NCBI GenBank assembly: GCA_947044365.1 | Contig: OX345640.1 | Coordinates: 1,607,001-1,671,000 of the forward strand | Source: Petrosia ficiformis | Taxonomy: Eukaryota > Porifera > Demospongiae > Haplosclerida > Petrosiidae | Reading direction: 5' to 3' | Length of the DNA stretch: 64,000 nucleotides | Shown: positions 53,401 to 64,000 of the stretch, in pieces | How positions within the stretch are numbered: the stretch's first letter is position 1 | How the letters are laid out: each line of letters begins with the position of its first letter | The notes under the pieces: model-generated | The model's input: only the letters and a program-made list of their open reading frames with translations | Database searches by the model: none | Told to the model about the DNA's origin: nothing | Position numbers and translations under genes: made by a program

Positions 53401-56400
53401 AACTGTTACTGTATAGACTACTATACATAGGGAATGAACCAGTAACATTAGTACTGTTACTGTACTGTGTACGGACTACTATACATAGGGAATGAAACAG
53501 TAACATTAGTACTGTTACTGTACTATGTACGGACTACTATACATAGGGAATGAACCAGTAACATTAGTACTGTTACTGTACTGTGTACGGACTACTATAC
53601 ATAGGGAATGAAACAGTAACATTAGTACTGTTACTGTACTGTGTATAGTTAATAATAATGTTGTACAGTTGTACTGCATTCACAGTACTGTAAAAAGTAA
53701 TAGTACAGTAAATTACAGTACACATGAGTACACATGCTGTAATACAAATACAAACTTGAGTATTATACTATACTGTACTATACTGTACTATACTGTACTG
53801 TACTATACTGTACTATACTGTACTGTACTGTACTGTACTGTACCGTACTATACTGTACTGTACTGTACTATACTGTACTGTACTGTACTGTAAGTTACTG
53901 TAGTAGAAGTTAGAGTAAAGGTTAGCAAGTAAAAATCTAACATCTAACTTTTACTCTCACTGATATAGAGTACATGTTGTAAATCTCTAAAGACTGAGTC
54001 CAAATACATCAATACTACGATAATTATACATTCAACTTTACTAGACTACTACATGTATTATAGTGTTTTTTAATGAAATAGTTTTAAAAATACAATTATA
54101 GATTGTTTGTAAGGTTTAGCATAAACCATAAGAATGTCTTTATTAAGTTTCTTGGAAGGTTTACTACTATATACAATAACTAGTATTAGTATTACTACTA
54201 TTAGCAGTTTAGTGTAGGTTAATTAAGGTGGAAGTGATAATTACTTCACATAAAGATAGTATAGTAGCTATATTATACATTCTAAATAGCTTACACAAAC
54301 CACAGAATACAATAATTTCATGCTTGAGTAAGAACAAAAACATCCTGATATAACCCTAACAATGTCAGTACTCCTAACAATTCTTATATAATAACTTATG
54401 AGACTATAAATATAACATTATTTCATGACTCGGTATATAATCCTGAATGATTGGCTTAACAATGTCAGTACTCCTAACAATTCTTATATAATAACTTATG
54501 AGACTATAAATATAACATTATTTCATGACTCGGTATATAATCCTGAATGATTGGCTTAACAATGTCAGTACTCCTAACAATTCTTATATAATAACTTATG
54601 AGACTATAAATATAACATTATTTCATGACTCGGTATATAATCCTGAATGATTGGCTTAACAATGTCAGTACTCCTAACAATTCTTATATAATAACTTATG
54701 AGACTATAAATATAACATTATTTCATGACTCGGTATATAATCCTGAATGATTGGCTTAACAATGTCAGTACTCCTAACAATTCTTATATAATAACTTATG
54801 AGACTATAAATATAACATTATTTCATGACTCGGTATATAATCCTGAATGATTGGGTGTATTGCAGACATAATTTATTCAATTTTGCAGTCAATTTATTTG
54901 AAATAAAATAAATTATTTCATGACTTCTTATATGAAGAAACAACCATAAATTATATGTTTAAATTAATGATGTCGATGGTGATTTTATTTTTAATTATGA
55001 TATATAAGAAATGATGAGGTAATTATTAAATTTATTATTAATATTAAATTTAATTGAATTATGATTAATTACCAGGGCTAGAAACAGCTACAGGTCACTG
55101 GACATTTTCCAACAATTTTAAACAAATGTCCAACCATTTTGAGTTTATATTACATACACAATACATTACATGACTGATCAAACATGATAAATGTCTAAGC
55201 AAATTTTAGACCTTATTTCCTGCTATTATAATTGGATTGTCAGAAATTGAATTACTCTAATTACTGTAGATTTTAACAGACGCTCCGACTACAACATTTG
55301 ATAATATTTTACTGGTGGATGGTAACTACAGTGGTGAATATACTTGTCAACTGAAGAATGAACGGAGCTCTACTCCTACCATACAAAGCTATAATGTAAC
55401 AGGTAAATACCTTACTAAAAGGGGTTCTAGTTATAGTTATAGTTAACTAAAAGTCACAATACCTTACTAAAAGGGGTTATAGTTATAGTTATAGTTAACT
55501 AAAAGTCACAATACCTTACTAAAAGGGGTTCTAGTTATAGTTATAGTTAACTAAAAGTCACAATACCTTACTAAAAGGGGTTCTAGTTATAGTTATAGTT
55601 AACTAAAAGTCACAATACCTTACTAAAAGGGGTTCTAGTTATAGTTATAGTTAACTAAAAGTCACAATACCTTACTAAAAGGGGTTATAGTTATAGTTAT
55701 AGTTAACTAAAAGTCACAATACCTTACTAAAAGGGGTTCTAGTTATAGTTATAGTTAACTAAAAGTCACAATACCTTACTAAAAGGGGTTCTAGTTATAG
55801 TTATAGTTAACTAAAAGTCACAATACCTTACTAAAAGGGGTTCTAGTTATAGTTATAGTTAACTAAAAGTCACAATACCTTACTAAAAGGGGTTCTAGTT
55901 ATAGTTATAGTTAACTAAAAGTCACAATACCTTACTAAAAGGGGTTCTAGTTATAGTTATAGTTAACTAAAAGTCACAATACCTTACTAAAAGGGGTTCT
56001 AGTTATAGTTATAGTTAACTAAAAGTCACAATACCTTACTAAAAGGGGTTATAGTTATAGTTATAGTTAACTAAAAGTCACAATACCTTACTAAAAGGGG
56101 TTCTAGTTATAGTTATAGTTAACTAAAAGTCACAATACCTTACTAAAAGGGGTTCTAGTTATAGTTATAGTTAACTAAAAGTCACAATACCTTACTAAAA
56201 GGGGTTCTAGTTATAGTTATAGTTAACAAAAAGTCACAATACCTTACTAAAAGGGGTTCTAGTTATAGTTATAGTTAACTAAAAGTCACAATACCTTACT
56301 AAAAGGGGTTCTAGTTATAGTTATAGTTAACAAAAAGTCACAATACCTTACTAAAAGGGATTATAGTTATAGTTATAGTTAACTAAAAGTCACAATACCT

Positions 56401-59400
56401 TACTAAAAGGGGTTCTAGTTATAGTTATAGTTAACTAAAAGTCACAATACCTTACTAAAAGGGGTTGTAGTTATAGTTATAGTTAACAAAAAGTCACAAT
56501 ACCTTACTAAAAGGGGTTCTAGTTATAGTTATAGTTAACTAAAAGTCACAATACCTTACTAAAAGGGGTTCTAGTTATAGTTATAGTTAACTAAAAGTCA
56601 CAATACCTTACTAAAAGGGGTTTTAGTTATAGTTATAGTTAACTAAAAGTCACAATACCTTACTAAAAGGGGTTATAGTTATAGTTAACTAAAACAACAC
56701 TATATTCCAGCATATAAAAATGTACTGTACCATGTGTCTTTAGCTGTTATGATTCTCTTAAATTTTAGAGAAAGGTTCAATCAACTACAGACTGTTAAAT
56801 AATCTTTAGATTGTGTATATTCTGCACATGAAATATCATAATTATAATAATAATAACTATATATAATACTAAAGTGTATAGAATAAGGGGTGGATGAGTA
56901 CATCATCCGTTGTTAGGTTTTCAGCATAAGCTTTAAAATTAAAGGGTGGGGGAGCAAGACTAAATGGTGGGGGAGCGCCATGGTACCACTCTTTGGGGGA
57001 ACACTATAGTATTAGGTGTATATATTTTATATGTCTATAGTTTATATCATACATATAATGCCTTTTGTACAATTAACTATTCGAATAGAATGTTGTAATG
57101 ATCACACACACAACATACATATACACATATAGTTTATATACATACATGCATACACACATACATGTACACACATACAATGTACATACATAATGTACATACA
57201 TACATACGTACATACATACATACATACATACATACATACGTATATACATACATACATACATACATACACACATACATACATACACACATACATGTTTACA
57301 TATTATCAAATATTTTCACAAACAATTATGAAACCAAATATGTATTCTCATTTTATATATATAATTATATTAAATGAAGAAATTCCGAACCTGAAAACAC
57401 GTACATGTATGTGTACCTGTACATGTATGTACATGTACAGGTATATATGTGTGTACATGTACATACATGTACATGTACATACATGTATTGTTTATATATA
57501 TTACAATGACTTCAGTTATGCAGAGGTCTTCTCATTCTTATAGAACCATTTACGACACCAATCATCCTAGACCCTGTATTTCTGGGTTCTGGTAATGTCA
57601 GTATTATTTGGACTCGTCCTGAGGGACCTGTATATGGATATCTGTTATTTTATGAACTAGCCAATGGTTTTGGGTCTGAAGTGATGATCAATATTCCCAG
57701 TCCCAATACTACTTATTACGTGATTTCAAACCTTGATGCTGGAGCTACTTATACTATTAGTATAATTGCATATGCTGATCTGCCGACTGAAATAACAGAC
57801 CCAGTACTTGTTACACTAAATGGTAAGAAGACACATACACACACACACACACATGCGTGTGTGTACCAGTGTTTTTGATAAGCTCATCTGGTGCACCACT
57901 GGCCCAAAGAGCTTCATATTTGGCACTGCACAGTTCTCTCTTTGGGCCAGATGGTGCAGTTAATTATGACTAACAGCATTAACTCTTTGCTAATTGGCTC
58001 AACATGTATTCCCAAAGGCACACATACTAACCATTGGTGAGCCAATCGAGCCCATGCTTCAAAACTTATCAAAAACTCTGACACACAAACATGTGGAAAC
58101 ATACTCAGAGAAATTTGAATTTTGTTGTTTTGGACGATACAGGGTATATTGTAAAAGTTGTGAGAATAAACCCTTTAAATTGAATTTAGATAATTGAATG
58201 CTCTTTTTGGTGGGTTGTGGTGGAGGAAGGGGAATAATCATTCACTGGAATTTGTAAACAGATGTTCCTTTTCGAAGAAATAATTCATAATATATAACAG
58301 CTGTCAAATTATATGTACATAATGTAATTATTATAGTGTACTAATGGTTTGTATACATATTTATACACACGTACATTATATATGTACATGTTTACATACT
58401 GTACATGTATACATACTGTACATGTATACATACTGTACATGTATGTAAATACATATATTTGTGTACATGCAGTAGAAGAATGTGCTAACTGAATAGTACA
58501 TATACATACATACATACATGTACATACATACATACATACATGTACATACATACATACATACACAGTGTTCTGCCCACACTGGTCAGCACTGGTCGGGAAT
58601 AGCCACCTCTCAGATGAATTAACCACCTCTTAGATAAATTAACCACCTCTCAGATAATACATATATAGGCTACTGAGACAGAATTAACTATATAATGGAT
58701 AAACAGCACTAAATTCATGTAAAATCTAACCACCACTCTAAATATCCTGGGCAGAACACTGCATACATGTACATAGTACTACATACATGTACAATTATAT
58801 ATACTCATACATGTACATGCACACATGATTATAACATGTATAGTGTATGTGCCAATTGAATAGTATATATATACACCAGAGTTTTTGATATGTTTTGAAG
58901 CATGGGCCAAATTGGTTCAATAATGGTTAGTGTGTGCACCATTGGGAATACATCTTGAGGCAATTAACAAAGAGTTAATGCTGTTAGTGACACTAAAATC
59001 ATAATTAACTGTACCATCTGGAACTAAATGTGTATGCAGTGCCAAATAAGAAGCTCTTTGGGCCAATGGTGCGCCATAAGAGCTTATCAAACACTCTGAT
59101 ATACATACTATTGCTGAATTACCATTAAAATCATCTTTTGCAGTTGCTGGAGTTCCTGAGAACATCGCTGTGGTTCCATCTTCACCCACCTCACTGATTG
59201 TTTCATGGGATCCTCCTTTGACGGGAGGAGATAGTGTTGTGAATTATATCGTGGAGTATGTGTCCTCAGGTTTGATCAATAGATGGGATGGATTGGGTCT
59301 AAGGATTGAGCTTGACTAAGTATTTAATACACTGGACAGATGGATGGATGGATGGATGGATAGATGGACACATATTGATAAATTTCTAATCCTTTTTTAA

Positions 59401-62400
59401 GGCACTGGATGTAGTGGAATAGATGGCAAAATGATTTTAACAGGTGGTGATTCTGTTCGTGATCTCACAATCACTGGTCTTGAGGAAGACAATGAATATA
59501 ATTTAACTGTTCGAACTGTTAGTGAGGCAGCTTTGGGAGATCCATCTAACATTATTACAACAAGAACGTTTTCTGCACGTATGTAATTATAAGTATTTGG
59601 GATTAAACATACAGATAGATACACAGACAAACAGACAGAGAGATATGTGCACAGACAAACAGACAGAGAGATATGTGCACAGACAAACAGACAGAGAGAT
59701 AGGTGCACAGACAAATAGACAGAGAGATAGGTGCACGGACAAACCGACAGAGAGATAGGTGCACAGACAAACAGACAGAGAGATAGGTGCACAAACAAAT
59801 AGACAGAGAGATAGGTGCACAGACAAACCGACAAAGAGATAGGTGCACAGACAAACCGACAGAGAGATAGGTGCACAGACAAACCGACAGAGAGATAGGT
59901 GCACAGACAAACAGACAGAGAGATAGGTGCACAGACAAACCGACAGAGAGATAGGTGCACAGACAAACAGACAGAGAGATAGGTGCACAGACAAACAGAC
60001 AGAGAGATAGGTGCACAGACAAACAGACAGAGAGATACATGTAGGTGCACAGACAAACCGACAGAGAGATAGGTGCACAGACAGACAAATATGCAGTCAA
60101 ACAGACAGATGACAAAGTACACAGACAGACAATCAACTACACTACACAGACAGACAGATGACCAAAGTACACACAGACAGACAGATGACCAAACTACACA
60201 AACAGACCATCAACTACACTACACACACAGACAGGTGACCAAAGTACACAGGCAGACAGGTGACCAAAGTACACAGATAAACAGACTGCCAAGTACATAG
60301 ACGGACAAGTACACATTTGGACAAACAGACAATCAATCATTTTGTCATCATTCTGTAGGTCCCGATGGCCCGCCTCTGAATGTTAAAATCGTCACTACAA
60401 ATCCAGACTTAATTTCTCTAAGTTGGGACCTGCCAAAATGTCTTCAACAGAATGGACCAATCCATAACTATACAATTCGTTATAATGATCTTTTTCTTGG
60501 TATTGCATTAAAATTGACTGTTTCTGATCTCAGTTATAACTTTACAGAGATTGATGTATTTAGAAACTACAGTTTTGAAATTGCCGCTGTTAATATTAAT
60601 GGAACTGGTAATTATAGTAATCCTGTATACACTGCACTTATAGGCGGTAAGTTTATTATATTTACATGTACATGTAGTAAACTTATGTACATGTACATGT
60701 ACTTATAGTATATATTCATGTGCATGAATGATTGATTGTATATGTACAGTGTACATATGTACATGTGTATATTTAGTATACATGCATGTACATACTTGTA
60801 CATGTATTATATAAACATTAATACATAATTATACGCAATAACACATGAGCATAATTACGTTCATGTACATGTACACACTGTCACATACATACGTGCGTAC
60901 ATACATACATACATACTTACATACATACATACACACATACATACACACACACAGACGCACACACATTATCATATATACATATATACACACACACACATGT
61001 GCACACATATTCCTCATTAGATCCTGAACCTGTTGAACTACTTCAAGTTTTGTCTAATGATTTCACATCAATTACTCTGACATGGTTTCCACATACATTA
61101 ATTCTTCCAGTGTTTACTCAAAATTTTAACTACAGTATTTCATGGACTGAGCAGCTGGATGGTAATTGTAATGAGCAGGATCCTCCTCTGGTGATTCAAG
61201 GAACTCAATACGAAGTGGAAAAGCTTAGTCCGAATACTACATACACTTTTTGTGTGAGTGCTATCTCGGAGTATATAACTGGAAACTCTGAGCCTGTTGT
61301 GGGAAATACGACAATTATTGGTAATTAATAGAAATTTCTTTACAATTACATAATAACTATTAATAATACAGTACATGATCATCAGAGAGTTGACATAATC
61401 ATCAGAGAGTCATGACATAATAAACAGATAGTCATGACATAATCATCAGAGAGTCATGACATAATCATCAGAGAGTCATGATGTTATCATCAGAGAGTTG
61501 ACATAATCATTAGAGAGTCATGACATAATAAACAGATAGTCATGACATAATCATCAGAGAGTCATGACATAATCATTAGAGAGTCATGATGTTATCATCA
61601 GAGAGTAATGACATAATCAACAGATAGTCATAACATAATCATCAGAGTGTCATGACATAATCATTAGAGAGTCATGATGTTATCATCAGAGAGTAATGAC
61701 ATAATCAACAGATAGTCATAACATAATCATCAGAGTGTCATGACATAATCATTAGAGAGTCATGATGTTATCATCAAAGAGTCAGACATAATCAACAGAG
61801 AGTCATGACATAATCATCAGATAGTCATGACATAATTATTAGAGTCATGACATAATCAACAGAGAGTCATGACATAATCAACAGATAGTCATACATAATC
61901 ATCAGAGAGTCATGACATAATCATCAGACAGTCTTGATGTTATCATCAAAGAGTCATGACCTTATCATCAGAGAGTCATGACATAATTATTAGAGAGTCA
62001 TGACATAATCATCAGAGAGTACGGTGGTACTAAGTATCTATGTAGGAATGACCCAGAACAACAATGACTACATTAATTGATGCAATGAAGCCTCATTTGA
62101 TGTGTACAGAGAAGTCTTAATAAACACACCTTTTTATATTGAGTGTTTTTTTAAATGTCTAACAAGACGTTATAGATATTCAGAAATCTCATGGAGCTTC
62201 TTTTTGGAAACTCTATAAACATGATGCAGAATGAAAACAAGAAGTGTGGAAAAGAGTATCCCGATGATGACTCACAAGGGCCATCCCTATGATTGCTTTC
62301 TCATCGACTAATCCCTGTAGTTGCTTTCCCATTGATCATCCATTGGCTCCAACTATACACATATTTATGTATGTATTTGTCACATATACAACACTGTATA

Positions 62401-63676
62401 TATGTGTTTTACTCAAGATAGCTACTAGGGGCTGAGTCAATTAATGGCCATGGCACATAAATGTTGTGTTTTTTAATACATGTACATGTACATATAATTA
62501 CAATTATACAGGTGTTATTACTAGATTGACTGTCATTCAGCATAACACATCATCTGTGAATATATCTTGGATTCCAATTCCTGATACTAGAGATGTAATC
62601 TTTTATAGAATATACTATAACATTTCAAATGGAGGTGTGTCTGTATATGCAGTGTCGTGTGTGTTTGTATGTGGGCATGTCTGTGTTTGTGTGACTGTGT
62701 CGTGTGTGTTTGTGTGACTGTGTCGTGTGTGTTTATGTCTGTTTGTGTGACTGTGTCGTGTGTGTTTATATCTGTTTGTGTGACTGTGTCGTGTGCGTTT
62801 CTGTCTGTATTTGTGTATGTTTTTAATATACAACATTACAGTGATAACAAGTAAACTTTCACTAAATTTAACCCCCTTCTCTCTCTCTCTCTCTCAATAT
62901 TCATAGATTCTAAAATAATTCAGGTTAATCAAACATCTAGAACCAGGATGACAGTTAGCAATCTGAATAATAATCATGGTTATATATTCTATATGACAGC
63001 TGTAGTTCAGTCAACCAAACAGATAGAAGGACCTCAATCTGAGCAAGTATCCTTCTCTTTCAGTTCGAGTGGTATGTCTGTCTGTCTGTCTGTCTATACA
63101 CACGCATGTGTTGCATTTGTATATACGACTTGTATGTATTCATGCATGTGTTGCATTTGTATATACGACTTGTATTCATGTATGTACATTGTACAGTATA
63201 TTCATGTATGTACATTGTACAGTATGTATGTATATCGTATGCAAGTACATGTATGTATGTACATGTATGTACATGTTGTATGTATGCAGCAAGTACATAT
63301 ATGTATACATGTAAGTACATGTACATATATGTAAAAGTACATGCATGTATGTATGTATGCTATATTTATATATGTACATGTATGTATACAATACTATACA
63401 TGTATACATAGACAAGTACATGTAATACACATGCATATATGCTATATTTACATGTATATAATTATATATGTATAGTTATACAATACATATTGTATTGATC
63501 TATTGTATGTCACTGAACCTATATGCTTGCTCTAGTGATCTCTCTCCCTCTCCCTCTCCCTCTCTCTTTTCAGACAACACCAGACTGATCATCATTGTAG
63601 TGTGTAGTGTAGTAGGTGGTTTAGTTGTATTTGGAATTCTTATTGCAATCACTGTTATCTTTCTACACATTCTTAG
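50472..63676 (+). CDS. Transmembrane protein with 2 Ig and 5 FN3 domains, 3' end outside window
   Basis: Cell-surface receptor-like protein; intracellular part lies beyond the window, so it could be a tyrosine kinase, a phosphatase or an adhesion protein. Twelve exons: 50472-50541, 50615-50947, 52886-53055, 55270-55402, 57544-57822, 59144-59269, 59402-59578, 60359-60646, 61021-61320, 62512-62634, 62907-63071 and 63574-63676, giving 755 residues so far. Order: signal peptide (VFLQSLFAAVLLYYTTG); Ig1 (GIRCTTDD..EGLYTCRI); Ig2 (TLTCTSIS..VNWTRDG..GEYTCQL) split by a phase-0 intron; FN3-1 (236-328); FN3-2 (to 429); FN3-3 (to 525); FN3-4 (to 625); FN3-5 (to 721); then helix IIIVVCSVVGGLVVFGILIA (about 727-752). 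Junctions are phase 1 except within Ig2 and after the helix exon (phase 2). Several N-glycosylation sequons. Introns are full of minisatellites. Confidence 0.9.
51024..51471. mobile_element. 448-bp hAT-like element with near-perfect 8-bp target duplication
   Basis: Ends TAGTGATGGGCGATAC and inverse. Flanks TTATGCAG (51016-51023) and ATATGCAG (51472-51479) match 7 of 8. Same end type as the element at 13997. Confidence 0.85.
51879..52215. mobile_element. Candidate decayed inverted-repeat element with CTATCACGATAGT motifs
   Basis: Begins GAGCTGGGCGATAGTCAAAT and has multiple CTATCACGATAG words at both sides of a more complex centre. Ends are not sharp. Confidence 0.45.
52360..52765. repeat. 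TTAG-family element copy with about 4-5 internal repeats
   Basis: Starts TTGTTTTAGTTTGACAATAG and carries successive ATAGTTAACTAAAAGTCACA units. Same family as 5559-5821 and 55409-56690. Confidence 0.75.
53126..53650. repeat. About 59-bp minisatellite, roughly 9 copies
   Basis: The unit includes GACTACTATACATAGGGAAT and AACAGTAACATTAGTACTGT. A TACTGTACTA simple repeat follows at 53760-53892. Confidence 0.88.
54361..54860. repeat. 100-bp tandem repeat, 5 copies that look identical
   Basis: Copies start at 54361, 54461, 54561, 54661 and 54761 with AATGTCAGTACTCCTAACAA and end ..CCTGAATGATTGG. No difference seen by eye, so very recent or assembled by collapse/expansion. Confidence 0.93.
55409..56690. 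repeat. 52-bp satellite-like array, about 25 copies
   Basis: The unit contains CCTTACTAAAAGGGGTTCTA and AGTTAACTAAAAGTCACAAT. Begins six bases after the exon 4 donor of the Ig/FN3 gene. Ends with ACTAAAACAACACTA, which is the terminal repeat of the parental element. Confidence 0.93.
56700..57543. other. Rest of Ig/FN3 intron 4
   Basis: No coding sequence. TACA microsatellite at 57100-57295 and TGTACATG-type repeat at 57400-57490. Confidence 0.7.
57867..58080. mobile_element. hAT-like MITE, CAG(T/A)GTTTTTGATA family, copy 1
   Basis: Ends CAGTGTTTTTGATAAG and CTTATCAAAAACTCTG. Interior words TTGGCCCAAAGAGCTTC-like and CATTAACTCTTTG are shared in inverse order with 58877-59098. Confidence 0.75.
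58563..58761. mobile_element. 199-bp inverted-repeat element (CAGTGTTCTGCCCA ends)
   Basis: CAGTGTTCTGCCCA at the left and TGGGCAGAACACTG-like at the right; three internal ATTAACCACCTCT repeats. It sits in TACA microsatellite, so the target duplication cannot be judged. Confidence 0.7.
58877..59098. mobile_element. 222-bp hAT-like MITE, copy 2, with 8-bp target duplication
   Basis: Ends CAGAGTTTTTGATATG and CTTATCAAACACTCTG. Flanks ATATACAC (58869-58876) and ATATACAT (59099-59106) match 7 of 8. Inverted relative to copy 1, about 800 bp away in the same intron. Confidence 0.82.
59611..60100. repeat. 28-bp minisatellite, about 17 copies
   Basis: Unit ACAGACAAACAGACAGAGAG + ATAGGTGC. It leaves all three minus-strand frames open for 160-240 codons, which are artefacts. 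Related ACAGACAG simple sequence continues to about 60340. Confidence 0.92.
61375..62020. repeat. About 22-bp minisatellite (ATCATCAGAGAGTCATGACATA)
   Basis: About 28 degenerate copies in the intron after FN3-4, with AACAGATAGTCAT and GATGTTATCATC variants forming higher-order groups. The remaining intron to 62511 shows no gene. Confidence 0.88.
62640..62815. repeat. TGTGTCGTGTGTGTTT-type repeat after exon 10
   Basis: About six copies of a 24-30 bp unit (GTTTGTGTGACTGTGTCGTG). Starts directly after the exon 10 donor. Confidence 0.8.
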
Positions 63677-64000
63677 GTTAGTGATGTAATAAATACCATA
63701 TATCTTCTAATAATCAGTGTAGTATCGCCAATTGACAAAGGCTTAGCAACACAGAGTTTTATTCTTTTTTTTGTGTGTCAAATATGAAATTTGGACTTCC
63801 TTATATAGCAACAAAGAAATTAAACTGATTAGACACAATACTGTAAATGTACAATGAGAAAAAGACAATCTGAAGACATTGGGAAATATAATGACAATAG
63901 TTATAACACATAGAAATGTATTGAGTGTTTAGTAATATACCGTAATTCGGGAAAATTTCGTACTATAAAAATTTTCGTATAACAGTATGCGTACAAAATT
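63677..64000. other. Intron after the membrane-helix exon
   Basis: No further exon recognised up to the window end; the open junction is phase 2. Confidence 0.5.

Noticed and set aside
55409..56690. CRISPR-like array
   Set aside because: Units are contiguous without unique spacers, in an animal intron; it is a satellite.
59397..60122. Minus-strand frames of 163-241 codons (repeated LSVCLCTYLSV pattern)
   Set aside because: They lie on a 28-bp minisatellite in which all three frames are open; no domain, no splice context.

Overview
This window looks like nuclear DNA of an early-branching animal, most likely a demosponge; Amphimedon queenslandica or a relative is my guess, not a database result. 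The DNA is AT-rich and intron-rich, genes are close together, and introns hold many microsatellites, minisatellites and short inverted-repeat elements. Gene models were built by eye: open frames, GT..AG junctions, reading-phase continuity across every junction, and similarity to protein families I know.

Layout. 11-2301 (-): COP9 signalosome subunit 5, 3' end outside the window. 2446-2857 (+): small complex I subunit, NDUFB2-like. 3329-9697 (+): KCMF1-type E3 ubiquitin ligase. 10875-17403 (-): FANK1 (fibronectin III plus ankyrin repeats), 12 exons. 17851-23077 (+): sideroflexin (SFXN1/3 type), 11 exons. 23750-27577 (-): MEPCE/Bin3 RNA-cap methyltransferase, 4 exons. 27881-49769 (+): mitochondrial ribosomal protein MRPS34, 4 exons. 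30161-48782 (+): ten single-exon cytosolic sulfotransferase (SULT) copies, seven with an essentially full frame and three broken. 50472 to beyond 63676 (+): transmembrane receptor-like protein with signal peptide, two Ig domains, five FN3 domains and a membrane helix; its 3' end is outside the window.

The main discovery is that the whole SULT array appears to lie inside the last intron of MRPS34. MRPS34 exons 1-3 are at 27881-29248 and a phase-compatible terminal exon with MRPS34-like sequence is at 49672-49769. The host intron is therefore about 20.4 kb, in a genome whose other introns here are mostly 50 bp to 2.5 kb, and the nested genes are on the same strand as the host. The array grew by block duplication (30.1-36.2 kb against 36.7-42.2 kb). 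Its copies are nearly identical in the cofactor-binding core and C-terminus but differ in the N-terminus and in a block around residues 141-182, a mosaic that suggests gene conversion plus substrate-loop diversification.

Three gene pairs are head to head with short shared spacers (CSN5/NDUFB2, FANK1/SFXN, MEPCE/MRPS34). Several hAT-like and MULE-like non-autonomous elements can be delimited with target-site duplications. One 7 x 80 bp tandem repeat has copied a splice donor of the sideroflexin gene.
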